From: Septoria linicola
Lineage: Eukaryota > Ascomycota > Dothideomycetes > Mycosphaerellales > Mycosphaerellaceae
Length of the DNA: 64,000 nt
Reading direction: 5' to 3'
Assembly: GCA_024114885.1 (NCBI GenBank)
Contig: CP099429.1
Span: 1,798,001 to 1,862,000 of the forward strand
The notes under the pieces were generated by a model. That model worked only from the letters and a program-made list of their open reading frames with translations. It made no database searches and was not told the origin of the DNA. The translations under genes and the position numbers were made by a program. Position 1 is the first letter of the stretch. Every line of letters begins with the position of its first letter. Positions 11,695 to 24,039 of this stretch are shown here, one piece after another.

Positions 11695-11942
11695 GTATCT
11701 TTGGTTTTGCGTGAGCGACCAAGCTGCTATAGCGTGAGACGCGGCATGCCAGTAGAATGGAGACACGGGGATAGCTGGCGTCTGCCAGGCGATTTCAGGT
11801 AGTGCAATAAAGACACTTTGCACAAATAGTGCTGAGTGAACCTCAGTCTCTCCGCATTTCCGCGGGCTCCTTGGCATCGAGGGCAGAGACTACGTGCTGT
11901 AAAAGTCCATTGATTGTCAGAAGCAGTCGCTGAATTACACGC

Positions 11943-13555
11943 CTACTGAAGCATCCTCCTGGCCAAAAACGAGGCTACAAACGCCGCAATGCCACTCGAT
12001 GCTAACACCCAAGCAGTAGGCACTTGACTTCCAGCCTCTTCTGCAATCTTGTAGGTGGCGCTACTCACAGCCCCAGACAGAACCTGCGGCAGCGAGATCG
12101 CCATGTTGTGCACACCCAAAATAGCTCCCGACTTGCTGTCTTCTGACTGATCTTGTCCACTCAGACCAAGCTTGGATGTCTCGTAGCCAATGACTGCCCA
12201 TGGCACCCATTGTGTCACAGCCCATGGCAGACCTGCGATAGCAACGAGAACTGTACCTTGCCACTGGTATGCTGCGGCGAGTGTGAGGACTAGAAGAAGG
12301 CCAAGGACGGGTTGTGTAAAGAGCCACAGCCAGATCAGGTCTCTCTCGCTAGTGTCGGAAGACCCGTGACTTTGCCTGTTCCTTCGGACAAGTCTGCTAA
12401 CATAGGGCAAGGCAACTGGTAGCACGAGCACGAAAAAGAACCCGACAGCTGCGAAGCACAAACTCGCAACAGAGCCGGCTTGGGCGAGCTGATCTCCGTC
12501 GGATTGTGCTTGCTCAGCGACGTCGACTACTCATTATCAGCTCAGTATCACTCAACCAGTACGCTTATCGCACTCACCAAGCTCCCCAATGTACGTCGTG
12601 TTGTAATACGTAAACGGAAACCAAGCCCACCAACTTGCAAACTGCACTTTACACGCTTGCTCAACCATCTCCGGCAACGTCCTCGCCGTATGCCAAAGCT
12701 GCTTGAAGAAGTCTCCAACATTCTGCTTCTTACCATCAGCATCTGCACCCTCCAGCCTGATTCGCCGACTATCCCGTTCTTGGATAAACACACAAGTAAT
12801 AAGCACCGTCCCTCCAAGAGTAATAAAGTTCAAACAAGTCAAACACTGAAATTGCGTCAATCTCCCCAGTCCAGGTAAGTTATTCAATGTCAAAGACGAA
12901 GCAAAGAACGAGAAAATCGACAGCGAGCCTTGAATCCGCGACGCATAAGCACTCGCACGACTCTGCTGCGCCGCAGGCGCTATATCAACCATCAGAGCTC
13001 TCACGCCCGCTTGAATCGGCTGCACGGAGATAGACAGCAAGAGAGTGAAGATTACAGCGAACGCTCGAGCTGTGTCACCATTTGCGAAGTTCTCGGTCCA
13101 GGCTAGCAGGCCCATGAAAGTGACTGCGAGGAGAGTGCCGAGGAGGATCATGGGTCGGCGGCGACCGAAGCGAGTGCGGATGTATTGATCGCTTATGGCG
13201 CCCGACAGGGGGCCGATGAAGGAGCCTGAGAGGGGGAGGGAGATGATGATGGCTGCTGTGGCGGATTTGGAGAGTCCGAGGCGTTGGAGATAGGGCTGGT
13301 GAGTGTCAGCTTTACGGAACGATGTAAGGTAGCTGGAGTCGCAATGATGCTTACTGCGAGATTAGCCATTACTGTCGAGAAGAACACCTGAAGACCTCCG
13401 TTGATACATGTCAAGGCGAGTAGCTTGGGGAGGGAGAGTTCCTTGTCAGCATCGCTCGTTGTGCTTTCATCGTTCGAGTCTCGTAGGAGTGGCCTTCGGG
13501 AGCTCTCTTCTTCATCTGGCTGACATGTCTCATCTCGATCGTTTGATAGACTCAT
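11943..13555 (-). CDS. Sucrose/alpha-glucoside-type MFS transporter (GPH family)
   Basis: Three exons: 13555-13355, 13295-12578 and 12526-11943. Intron 1 has donor GTAAGC and acceptor CACCAG in phase 0; intron 2 has donor GTGAGT and acceptor GAGTAG in phase 1. The product is 500 residues. About twelve membrane segments follow a cytosolic acidic N-terminus. Diagnostic stretches are GRRRP in the first cytoplasmic loop, WFPFTYYNTTYIGEL, LPWAVTQWVPWAVIGYE and GAILGVHNMAISLPQ; the last two are hallmarks of the sucrose/H+ symporter family shared with S. pombe Sut1. It would take up a disaccharide (sucrose or maltose) with protons at the plasma membrane. Substrate specificity is inferred from family only. 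Confidence 0.83.
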
Positions 13556-15172
13556 ATTGATGCGTTGACTTGTGCTTTGAAGAGATGAGGTTGTCCGAAA
13601 GATGAGTGATCTGATAAAGTCGAAAGCTTATATGACGCGATGACAGTAGCCCCGTCTCGAGCCACGTTTCATGTGATCGACGCCATTGGTGGTGAGCTTG
13701 CGGGACGACCTCAGCTTCGCTGTGATATCACTATCTCTACAATTTATGTGTGTCTAGCAGGCTGTTTTTCCAAGGCTATTACTGCTGCTCAGGCCTGTGA
13801 ATTAGATACGGCCAATCGGTGCCGCTGTCGAGGTAGCCTCCAAATCTTGACTATCTTGCAAACATGGAGAGCAGGGATATGTGGTGATACGTTGGCCAAC
13901 GAAGTCGTCTCCACATTGCACTTACTTGTGTTAAGTCTGACCATAGGTGTAAGGGCCAGTGCTTGAGGAAGTACGCGCGAGAACAGTGTGCAGATGCGGC
14001 AACGCACGTAGTCGCTCGTCACCTCCCTAGATTGTCACAGGCCTCCATGCCATCGGTCTAGGTCATCTGTGCCTCCGCAGCTTCCTGTGACTCATTATAT
14101 TCTCGGTATACTGACAAGACACTAGAGCAGAATCATGTTTGAGCCTCGCATTCGCATTTGGTATGGCAATTCGACACTGCTGTCAACAGATAAACGACGC
14201 AGCCATTATTCCTGTTTATACAGCACCTCAAGAGTACGCCGTCAACCTCAGCCACTACTTTGAACTAGTTGTGAGCGTCGTGTTGAGCTATACAGACTGA
14301 AAAGCCCACAAATACGCCATAGTAACCTATGAGGATTTGGCCGACTCTGGCGCCCTTGATGGCAAAGCAAGATCTTCCACAGGATCACAACATTTCCCAC
14401 CCTACAAGAAGAGAGGTCGGGTCCTACGCAGCTTCTTTCGATTATTCCTATTTCGAAGCTCGAAGCGTAAGAGTAGTGGTTCAGCTCAGCTTTGATGAAA
14501 TGGATCTGATGCCAATGTATAGGCCACATGCTAGTACCCTTGGCTGCGTGGCTCTCCAGCTTGTGGCCTCTCTATTTCTGGGTAAATGCTATATACAGCA
14601 CTGCTTTGCCAGGCTTCAGGTTGCACTGGAAGATATCAGGCGATGTAAAGTATAGCCCTGGCCCCTTACGCCCAATCGCTGATGGCGCTGGCTTTCCAGT
14701 TGCTCGCCATGTGCGAAGCGATCCAGCACGAATCTCTAACAAGGGCATGCGATTGAATGGAGATCGCCTATCATTGAATATGCGGCCTCGCCGCTATATG
14801 CTCCACTTCTAGACCAGCTGATGAAGCCGAAGCACGCCTCGTGGCATCAGCTGTGAAACACTTCATGATAGGCACATCGCACAATATCGATTGGGTTCAC
14901 GAACCATCACCAGGTTTCTACTTCGGCCAACGTGCGTACGCGGCAGCTAAGACCCTCCTGAGCTTCTCACTACCTAAAACGAGTCCACGAGCGAAAATAC
15001 TCTCTAGTTGCAGCTCAACCAGACTGAGTTTACCTCCGTTTGCGACCTTCGGGGATTACATGCATCGTGATACTGGTCGGGACAGGTATCATAAAGCCAA
15101 CGTCCACATACGTATCATCACCCCAGCCAAAGCCGACCACGGACAATACACCAGGAACATGATCGCCGAGCA
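13556..15172. other. Long gene-poor stretch
   Basis: About 1.6 kb with stops in all frames except scattered short ones. A frame near 14841-15233 (SAVKHFMIG and following) has a protein-like composition but no ATG start, no domain and no convincing splice partners. The first few hundred bases should hold the promoter of the leftward transporter gene. Confidence 0.45.
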
Positions 15173-15724
15173 ATGTGCTCGAACACATATATCCCTACGC
15201 AGCTCTGGCCACCAGCATCTGACGCTGAAATAAGAGCAACAAAGCGTTCTACTGGCAGCCACAATCTCGAAAAGTTCCAAATTTTAGTGCGTCCTCATAT
15301 CAACCACCGCCGCGTCAACAAGTCCTGGTCCCACGACAACCCCTACGGCCACCCTGACGCTTCGCTCATGGAACCTCAATACAAGGAAAGACTCTATGGG
15401 GTAACATATGTGTGTCTGAACTTGTACTCTATCAGCGAGCTACACAACGGCTCCATACTCGGCATTGCCGCATTTCAATCGAGCAGGCCAAATGTGTGGC
15501 ATATGGGTGTGCTAACCCACGCGCATACGATGCTAGAACGCTCGTTTCATCCGGATCATTTGGGCAAGACGCTGCCGCATGAGGTGAGGTATCGATTGGG
15601 GCTGTATTATACTTTCGGTGTGAAAGGTGATGGGAATGGGAGATGTCTTGTACGTACTTATGATGGGCCGGGGATGTTTATCTCATGCTTTCGAATAGCT
15701 GATGCAATCGTGGGATACCAATAG
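15173..15724 (+). CDS. Possible hypothetical protein or gene remnant
   Basis: A 183-codon frame (MCSNTYIPTQLWPPASDAEI start) with a fairly natural amino-acid composition in its second half (KERLYGVTYVCLNLYSISEL, HMGVLTHAHTMLERSFHPDH). No known domain was recognised. A preceding frame at 14841-15233 reads on the same strand in another frame and may be part of the same decayed gene. It could also be chance; the surroundings are pseudogene-rich. Confidence 0.25.
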   Translation: MCSNTYIPTQLWPPASDAEIRATKRSTGSHNLEKFQILVRPHINHRRVNKSWSHDNPYGHPDASLMEPQYKERLYGVTYVCLNLYSISELHNGSILGIAAFQSSRPNVWHMGVLTHAHTMLERSFHPDHLGKTLPHEVRYRLGLYYTFGVKGDGNGRCLVRTYDGPGMFISCFRIADAIVGYQ

Positions 15725-15771
15725 AATCCCCAGGATACACACTCTGGTTCCTACTTCGCTACGCCTCCGCA

Positions 15772-16713
15772 TCACTTCTGTATCCCAGTGACACATGTGC
15801 GCTTTTGCACTGCTGGACGTGAGTCACCTAATCGCAGACGCTGCATCTCATCCTCAAACAATTCTATCGACTGTATTCCACGCTCCACAAAAGCATGTGA
15901 GCCACCTTGCGTTCGCAATCTATTGGGATTTTTGCTGCACCATTGTAGCCAATCTCTGTGATCAGAGCTCTCGTATATTCGAGGTTGAGACCTTATATCT
16001 TGGGATGTTATACACATGAGCTCCTGTCCGTGGTCGACCTTGATAGCGGTCTGGAAGGACATCTGATCCTCATCCTGTGCAAGTGAGGAAGATTAGAAAC
16101 GTGCTGATAGGGCGTGAATTGGGTCTCACCTCATCGCTCTCGTCAGACTGCTCAACTACTCGAAACGAGCATTGATCAAGAGGTTGCTGCTCATACATGA
16201 AGCATAATTGTGCAAACGTGGTCATCACTGCGTCGGGAGCCAAAGCTTTGGCCTCCGAGAGCTTTCCCGTAGCTTCCAGCTGGAATGTTTTTCAGTGGAA
16301 TTCGTCCTGACTCAATCTTCCTGAGGCACCGAAATCCCGGCCCGTTGTAGTCACAGACACGTTCTGGCCTCAAGACAAGTGTAGGTATCCAGCTGTCAGT
16401 GAACTGCAGGCCTGCAGTGATAGTAAAAGGGAGCAAAGATGGAACGATAGCCATGCGGATGTGCACCCCGTAGATACGAGCTGTGCAACTCTCAACAACG
16501 CATGCTTGCCCTATTGCCTGCCAGCCCTGCATTTCGGTAAATATATACCGACTCTTGCCAGGCCGGTGCAGACTCTTAGAATGACATCGACAATAGCAAC
16601 TGTCCTTCTTTGCTAAGCATGAGATGACTGCTGCGCTGGTAGTAGAACTTAGACCGGGATCAAGCACAGCTTTGCTTGGGCCACCTCGGATTCTGTCAGC
16701 GAAGGTGGCCGCG
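15772..16713 (-). other. Degenerate coding-like region downstream of the HET pseudogene
   Basis: On the minus strand a stretch near 16255-16110 can be read in one frame (KLSEAKALAPDAV, then YEQQPLDQCSFRVVEQSDES). It joins across a plausible intron (donor GTGAGA, acceptor GCACAG, roughly 16109-16061) to a frame ending at 15772. A longer unrelated frame covers 16739-16191. No domain was recognised and no complete gene could be built. It may be the far 3' part of the HET gene or a separate decayed gene. Confidence 0.3.
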
Positions 16714-17574
16714 TTATGCTTGTTCTTCCTTGAGCGCATAAGAATCTGTGATTCTGTGACTGGGGTTTCCAGTTTCGCTGGCAGAGCTCTATCGTACAGT
16801 TAGACAAAAATTGTCCCAAGATGCACTCCACGTACTGTATGTCATTCCGCTGCTTTATTCCCTGAAGAAGACGCTGTCTGGCATTATACTTCCCCTCCCC
16901 GTAGTTCGCGCCTGGTCTTATGCCAACAATGCCGAATAAAGCGTAAGACATGTCTTCCTCTCGTAGTGTTTTCCTTCCTTCTATCCATCTCAGCTTATCC
17001 TCAATCGAAAGATCCACGCTGGTGCCCCAGTCATTTAGAACGCGCTCTGAATTCCCGTCAATGTAGCAATACCTCTTGCGAGATCTGCGCCGGCAGATAT
17101 GCTATCGCAACGATGGAATAAAGATCCTTTGTTCCCAATGATTTGCCACTTCTTAGTTGCGAACACAACCAGACGTGGTGCTAATAACTCCTGAAGGGTC
17201 CAGCCCCTTGTGAACCATACACTGCTCTGGTATCCTTCCTTGTCCTTGATGTCTTCGAGGTACACTAGACACAGCTCGGATCCGCGATACCAGTTGAACA
17301 TCAAGTTGATTGAATATGACAGTTCCGCCTCGCTGTCTTGGTTTATGCAACATGTGTCGATCCAGAGCCACTCGATAGGCGACACTTTCTCTTTCACAAA
17401 TCTTGCGAACGCTAGTACCTTCTCATACCCAGCTTTGTTCTTGTTCTGCCCATCCCTGACATCTTTGTACGTGGCTTCGCTCTCGGACCACCGGTGCGAT
17501 GCGATCACGTAATTCGGTCGGTCGTTATCGCGAAAGTCAGCGAACTTGAGGCTGTAGACATTCAAAAGGCGCAT
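16714..17574 (-). pseudogene. HET-domain (heterokaryon incompatibility) gene, frameshifted
   Basis: Starts MRLLNVYSLKFADF at 17574 and shows the HET-domain landmarks in order: YVIASHRW, the WLWIDTCCINQDSEAELSYS block, the WYRGSELCLVYL segment and GWTLQELLAPRLVVF. The frame stops at 17035 (TAA). One base earlier in phase the protein continues as ERVLNDWGTSVDLSIEDKL and EEDMSYALFGIVGI, the normal downstream HET sequence, so one base is missing near 17048. A probable intron (donor GTACGT, branch CTAAC, acceptor GCCAG) then leads to a stop at 16714. HET proteins trigger cell death when incompatible strains fuse. As given, this allele is cut inside the domain at about residue 180. Confidence 0.75.
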
Positions 17575-18264
17575 GCTGTGGATGCCTGGTAAGCACAACT
17601 AGGAGAGTCGCTGTTTCTAAACCACTATGCGGTGATCGATAGAGCCAGGACGAAGAAGAAGCTGGCCTGTCAATCTCTTTCGCGTCAACAGGATTAAGCG
17701 CTTTCGGTGCTGCGCCCCACGACAGCCTCTTCAGCTCCCACTATAGCTGACTTGCAGCGGCATTATGCGACTTGTCTGCACTACTAGGCACCAGGAAACA
17801 TCGATCTTTCGCTGCGATACTTAGAGTCATGGGTTCCAGGAAAGGACCGAAATCACACGAAAGAGCGATCGCTAAATGCACTATCTTATAACACGTTCTC
17901 TAATCATGGTCTATATCGCCTAGGGAGCGAGAGATTAGCTAGCTACTCAGTACGATGGGATGTAAGAGCTTCTAGAAGTGATTGTAATAGCAAAGTAGCT
18001 CTCTCTGTTTCCATTTTGTAATTACTTGCTCTACGTACTTAATACCTGGCAAGACGAGGCAAGATCATACCCACAGGAGAATATACTCAACTATCATAAT
18101 GCGGTTGTTAAGTGGTGCATGGAGGGACGGGAGGTTTCTGTGGCTGTGAATGTTACGGCATGGCCGAGTGAGTATTCGGATGGGACATTTGTGCTTTATT
18201 GTCGTCGTAGTCAAGGACCAGGAAATGGAAGTGGAAGTGGAAGCTGGCAGTGGCGTTTAGGATA
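17575..18264. other. Intergenic, A/T-richer, no gene
   Basis: About 690 bases with no supported frame. The right end holds a short GGAAGT-type tandem run (about 18226-18250). The nearby 18026-18301 plus-strand frame lacks any recognisable feature and overlaps the esterase end. Confidence 0.45.
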
Positions 18265-20088
18265 TCAGCTCGTGTTCGGATCCAGCGTATTAGCAAACTG
18301 AATCAAACTACTCATGATATGCAGCGAGTTCTTGCTCACGCTCGCAGGGATTGTGCCAAAGGCGTTGAGCACGACATCTGAGATGTGGAAAGAGCCGAGG
18401 ACGGGAAGGTTGTTGAGCTGAGTGGGGTTCAAGAGACCAAGTTGGCCAAGGATAGGTAGAGACTGCTTGATCTGGTAGGACCGGGTATTTTGTCGTGAAG
18501 AAGTGACATTGAGGAGAGTGCGACGGCCAGCGGTGAAAGTGTAGTCTGCGATCATGGAGGCGATCTTCTTGTACTTGGGGCCGATTTGGTTGTTGAGGCC
18601 GGTATCGTAGGGCGAGCCTTCGGCGGCATCGTCGGAGTAGAGATTGACGAACTCTTCGATGAGAGGGCGGGGGGTTTGGGTGAAGTAGACTTGGTCGAAA
18701 AAGTCGACAATGTCTTCGTTTGTGGTGACGTTGAGTTGGGTGATGAGGGAGAAGAGGGTGCCTTCGTCGACCATGTTGCCGATTACAAGGGGAATGTTTG
18801 CAACTTTGCCGGCGGCTGTGGGAGCTGCTGGGTCGTCTACGAGGTATCTGCCGTCGGGACAAGGATACCAAGGGACTAAGGTGGCTGTGTACGAAAGGAA
18901 GTTCGTCTCGCCCTGACGGCAGAGTAGATGCTCGCGTATGGTGCTGCTTTGGCGCAGGAAAGCTTGTCTGGAGCATTGCCGCAGTTGATGCGAGCCATGA
19001 GACGGTCGAAGAAGGATTGTGCTCGCTCTGGGCCGAGAACTTTTGGCACCTGCGTGACCGCACTGATAAGCATTGCAGGCAACGAGGATGAAGGAAAGAG
19101 ACGACGTACCGGTCCACTGAACACCCATGCAGCGCGGAACTTCTTGCTGACATCTCCATTGTTGAGTACCATGTGAGTGGTAGTGCTCATCGCTCCAGCA
19201 CTCTCTCCGAAGACAGTGACTTTAGTAGGGTCGCCTAGGATCGCATCAGCATCGACGTTATCTCGATTATCCATTACTTACCACCAAACTGTCGAATGTA
19301 CTTCTGCACCCACTCGAAAGCAACATCTTGGTCCTTGAGGAACAAGTTCGCAACACCAGCATCGGTAATCTCCTTCGAGGATAACGTTCCGAAGAAGTTG
19401 AGACGGTAATTGGCCGACACAAAGATGACTGGCTGGCCCATCTGCACGCTTCGGCGGACGATGTTGGCACCCTGTGACGACCATCAGTGGATGCATGATC
19501 AGGAGAAGCAATGATTCGTACCTGATAGATGACACCCTGCAAAGCCGTAGCCTCAGATCCCAGCGACCCGCTCGATCCCAGCTCAAATCCACCACCTGGT
19601 CACCTCAGCGTTAGTAACGAATAAGACACGATCACGAGTTGGAAGCATCCAGTCATACCATGAATCCACATCAGAACTGGCAAACCCGATGTATTCGTCA
19701 CGCCCTTTGGCACTTGCACATTAATACTCAAGCAATCCTCGTCCTGCCTCAAGATCTTCGGCAACAGCACCGTCTCGGCAAAACCCAGAAGTTGACCGAT
19801 TTGAGCATTCTCTTGATAGAATGGTGAGGAGACGAGTTCGTGTTGCGGGCAAGCTGGACCATAGTCTGTGGCATCGGTGACGCCGGGGAGAGCATCTTGA
19901 GGCCCGATGAGTCGTGGGTTCTCGAGGCGCGAGGCTTTGGCGAAGGGCATGCCGAGGAAGTTGTCCACGCCGCCTAGGAGTACGCTACGGCCGCGGAAGG
20001 TGGCATAGTCGAGGGTGAGAGGGTTTGGTAGGGCGGAGATGAGTGTTGTGTAGCCTAGGAAGGCTGTGAGGTGGGTGAGTGGTGCCAT
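18265..20088 (-). CDS. Secreted type-B carboxylesterase/lipase, with one frameshift
   Basis: Five exons on the minus strand: 20088-19659, 19595-19522, 19471-19282, 19234-19110 and 19049-18265, all with GT-AG ends and in-frame joins. A signal peptide (MAPLTHLTAFLGYTTLISAL) is followed by the alpha/beta-hydrolase fold of the cholinesterase-like family. Landmarks are EDCLSINVQVP, the oxyanion-hole region HGGGFELGSS and the nucleophile elbow GESAGAMS (Ser near residue 243). In the last exon the frame breaks near 18915: ...APYASIYSAV continues only if one base is restored, then QGETNFLSYTATLVPWYPCP follows as in the family. As written the enzyme would end early and lose its C-terminal catalytic His. 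The 3' end (ANTLDPNTS then stop) is also shorter than usual. It would hydrolyse esters outside the cell; the substrate is unknown. Confidence 0.75.
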
Positions 20089-20910
20089 GTTGGTAGGTTA
20101 TTGGTAGAGGTATGAAAGCGTCTAAGTACCACTATAGTTGTTTTACACAGGCTGCCATGAGGCCTTTTCATGTCTTGACCGATGTTGTGGGATAGTGATC
20201 TACAGTCTGTCGATGCCCAGTCGGCTACTGTACATGTCCCTCGTCTATGGAACCTAATGTGGCGTGAGTATAGATCAGCGGCGTAGAAGTATCGACCATA
20301 TTATTGCTTCTCACAAGCAAGACTGTGTGTGCCACTTTCGAAGCAGCAGCAGCCAAGCACATACTATCGCTTAAGCTTGAGAGTAACCTTTTCTGAAAAG
20401 AGCCGACTATTGTTGCCGACAGAATGGTGGTGCTGAGCCGACAGAAGATCAACATCCGACGTGAACATAGCTGAACAGGCGCTTTCCTGGTGATTTCCGC
20501 CCAGACAACTACTATTGCCATCGGGGGCCACGTGGGCCTTCGACGAAACTTGTCGCTGATGGGTTGAGCGGCGTCCTTATGACCAATGCATTCGCATGTG
20601 AGGGTGAAGAAAGCCTGTCGAAAGAAGAGCTCGTAGCATGGAACGCCAGCAAGGTCGTCTCTGCCATACTTGCATACCGCGCAATGCGGTGAAATGAGCA
20701 TGTCGGCTCTTCGGATGAAGGTGATCGCCGCTTTGCTCCCAACTTCAGCAATAGTTTGCTTGGCAACGCTTCAAAAGCACTTTCTCGGGTCGGGTGTTCG
20801 GAGGATAGCGAGTATCACGTCCGACAATGCAATGCTGAAGACGAAATGAGGTGTTGGTAAATTTGCGGAGCCGATGGCCTTGACCTGATTGATGGACTAC
20901 TGCCTGCGCT
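20089..20910. other. Intergenic, no supported gene
   Basis: About 820 bases between the esterase start and the 3' end of the Tip20-like gene. Short minus-strand frames (up to 158 codons) have no domain or splice logic. The left part should hold the esterase promoter. Confidence 0.5.
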
Positions 20911-23413
20911 TTAACTCCCGAGTTCGACCCGCCTCTTGATTATGTTCATCGCATCTTGTGTACTGAGCGTGTCTAGGCCGAGCTGCTCCAGCGTGTACCT
21001 CGCTTGATCATGACCCTGATATATGAGTCGATCAGCTTCGAAGAGACCGATCGAGCGTTTGTCCTCGGATTCGGCATTAGTTTCCTCCCAAGCAGCGCCT
21101 TCATCTTCATTCTCAGCAGCGAGCTGCTCACGTCGGATCTCAGCTCGCACAGGCAGACCGAGTAGAGTGACGCCCTCAATCAATCTACTCATGCCGAGTG
21201 AGGCTTGACCAGTCCCTATGTACTGGTCCATGGTACGGCAGATTGCGTGAACATCTGTCGTGAGCTGTGTGGCGCCTGCTGGTGAGAACTGCTCTTTGTC
21301 TGATCCACGGAGGAGGACATATCTCCAGATATAATTCTCGATCGCGTGACATACATGTCGCCCAGCTTTTCGTAATGGTGACTTGCCCAAGGCTTTGCGG
21401 AGGAAGGCAAAGTAATCTGTCAACACTCTGGTTAGGGGGTCCAGTTCGGCAGACGTGGAGAGTCTTGTGGCATCTGAGAGTGTTTTCCAGGTCTCGATGC
21501 CAGAGTATGGTTTCAGCGCTTGCTGTGTGTCGTATTTGAGGGTGTCCAGCAAGACGTTCTCACTTCTAGCTCGGAGCCGATGATAGCTTGCCGCAGTCTC
21601 ATCGAAAAGGGCTCCTTCAAGCCCACCATCGGTCTCCGCCCCAAGCGCTGAACTCGTCTTCTGTTGGATCTCGGCCAGGTCGCTCACGCTATTGCTTGGA
21701 GTGTCACCTCCTTTATGGCGTGTGTTCATTTCGTCCCAGAGTTCCAAGAAGAAGAGATCATCACTCCAGTCGCGCATAGCGCGCTCCAGATAGTCTGCCG
21801 ACCCGAAAACTCTGCAGATGCGATCAAGACCTTTCACGCCCTGAATCTCAGCCAGCTGTTCCTTTGTCACATTGGCCATAGTACGGCCTAACGTGGAGTT
21901 CATGCTAATGTAAGAGTCCAAGGCAGCTTGTAGACGACGATGAAAGGTGTCGAAGATGTTGATCTGGACATCGATCAAAAAGCGAATGCGCTGGCCGTAG
22001 CTCGACAGATAGCGGTAGCGCTCCGTAATGGTTTCCAGCAAGTCATTGAGACGGACAGCAGCTTTGCTCGGCTTCGTCGCTCCAGCACCCACGGCGTCAG
22101 AATCCAGCTCGCCCGCATCGGGTGCGTCGATGATAGCTTGATAGCGTGACAGAGCGAAGTCGCGTTCGAAAGCCAGCCATTGATCGAAGTGGCCGCACGT
22201 GTCCAATAGGTAGTGCGACAGCCCGCGCCAGTGGAGAGATGGTGAGCTTGGTGTGTAGGAATAAGAGTCTTTGATGACATTGTCAAAGCGAATCACCTCT
22301 TGAACCAGATGACTGAAGTAGTTTGGCTGGGATGTCAACTGTCGCGCCACATTCTGGACCTTGTCCTGTAACATGGGAAGGAGCGCGTTGATAAATGCTG
22401 AAATGGCATCAATGTAGGCAGGTGTGAAGGCCAGGTCTGAGCGGCGAAAGTGCTTTAGCAGGATTGGCTGCAAATTGTCTTGCACGAAGTCGGAGTAGTT
22501 GGCGATGAGGTCTGTGATGTGGTTCAGAAAGTACTCGGGCTTGTCCAATCGGTTTGTAGGCTTGTTCCCGGAGAAGTGATAGCTGAAGCGCTGTTCCAGA
22601 GCGTGTACCAGCACCTCGAAAGGCAGCAACACAGGTGGATCGTCTTTCCGCTGCTTGTCACTAAGCTGTTCACGGGCATTCAGTTCCTGTATTTGCAAGT
22701 CCAGCAAGCGACCGACGTTGGTCGCCCACTCGGCTTCCAGCGCCAGAGGGATCCTTCCGGTTGCCTTGGGCCAGTTGATCTTCTTCAGCGTCTTCTCCAG
22801 GTTCTCGGCAAATGCCTTCTGAATAGTGTTGCGCACGTCTCTCACACTTGCCTCAATGTGGTCCAGCAAATGAGGAGCCGCGCCATCTGCCGCTTCATGC
22901 AGTGGAATCAAGCTCGACACCAGCTGCTGTAGTCGCTGATATGGCACCAATGCAGCATCGTCGTCCTTTCCCAATTGCGCCATGCATTCTGCTCGCAAGA
23001 CATCTACGTCCTTCAGCAGCTCCACATATCCCGCTGCCACGTCCAGCTTGCGCAGCTTTGCCATGCTGGCTTCGAACTTCTCAGCAGCCTCATCACTCGT
23101 CTCGGACTGGGTGATGATCCTCAATCGGAGATCGATCCCAGCCTGCTCCTGCTCGAATGCCAGACCTTGCGCCTGCAGCGTTGTTCGGTGGCTTTCTGAC
23201 GCCCGTGTCGCCTCTTCGTGACTCCGTTTCGCATCTTCCAGCTGTTCACGTCTTATCAGGACAATTCTCCCCACTGTACATCATGCAATATGCGCCTACC
23301 TGCTGCTTCAACAAATCCTGTTGTTCTTGCACTGTCGCCAGTAATGCGTCGAGCGAGTCCAAGTCCGCCACCGACTGCAGCTTATCATCGAGATAGTCCT
23401 GCACGCGGTCCAT
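20911..23413 (-). CDS. TIP20: RINT-1/Tip20 family vesicle-tethering protein
   Basis: Two exons: 23413-23300 (38 codons, MDRVQDYLDDKLQSV) and 23241-20911, joined in phase 0 by an intron with donor GTAGGC and acceptor GAACAG; 814 residues. The N-terminus is coiled coil. The conserved core includes SSYGQRIRFLIDVQI, VKGLDRICRVFGSADYLE and MRDWSDDLFFLELWDEM, diagnostic of the RINT-1/TIP-1 family. Family knowledge: Tip20 is a subunit of the Dsl1 complex at the ER, which captures COPI vesicles coming back from the Golgi. It is divergently transcribed from the RNA-dependent RNA polymerase gene. The gene looks intact. Confidence 0.88.
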
Positions 23414-24039
23414 CTTGTCTCTCTACACGTACGGGTCTATGTAAATCCCCTTCCCGTGAATTCAGAGCTGCCAACTTGTCGTTGTCCTGAGAGTTGCGTC
23501 ACGGAGCGCCCCCGATTGGCTGTACAAGCGAGCCACCCACTTTCACGACACGACACGACGCGCTCCTTCCTGCTTGACTTTCTCGACCTGTCACGTCTGC
23601 TGCTGTGCAACTTTGGTGCATATGCGCGTCTTCAGACGCAGACACAATTGTATGCGCGAAGCGTAAAGCACGATCAATGTCAAGACAATTCTTCGCCTCA
23701 GCCGGGCAGTTCTCGGCTGACCAGGCACACGGCAATGACAAACGTGGTTGCACGCGACTCTCTCTCATGTCCCGCAAGGAGACTTTCTGCACAGGCAAGC
23801 AAGCGTTTCATGTCCATACCATTTTCTGTACGCGACGTGAAGGAACAGCTTCTCCCTGCATGTGATACAGACCAGGCTGCCAAGTGGGTCCCAATTCGCT
23901 GTCTGTCTTCTGTTGCCTTTGCTCTTCTCGACTTGCAGATATCGACAACCGACATCAGCTTCAACAATTTTAACTCGACCGCTTGGCAAGGTCAACGACT
24001 GGCCGAAAGCCCGGCACAGAGATCGTCGTCGTCGTCACG
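23414..24039. promoter_or_regulatory. Divergent promoter region (Tip20-like / RdRP)
   Basis: About 630 bases between the two starts with no gene. Pyrimidine-rich stretches occur near the RdRP start. An alternative upstream in-frame ATG for the RdRP lies at 23983. Confidence 0.5.

Noticed and set aside
14841..15233. 130-codon plus-strand frame
   Set aside because: Begins with GTG, has no domain and cannot be joined cleanly to the following frame; kept only as a remark.
18308..19159. 283-codon minus-strand frame rich in Arg, His and Pro
   Set aside because: It runs inside the esterase exon in the wrong phase.
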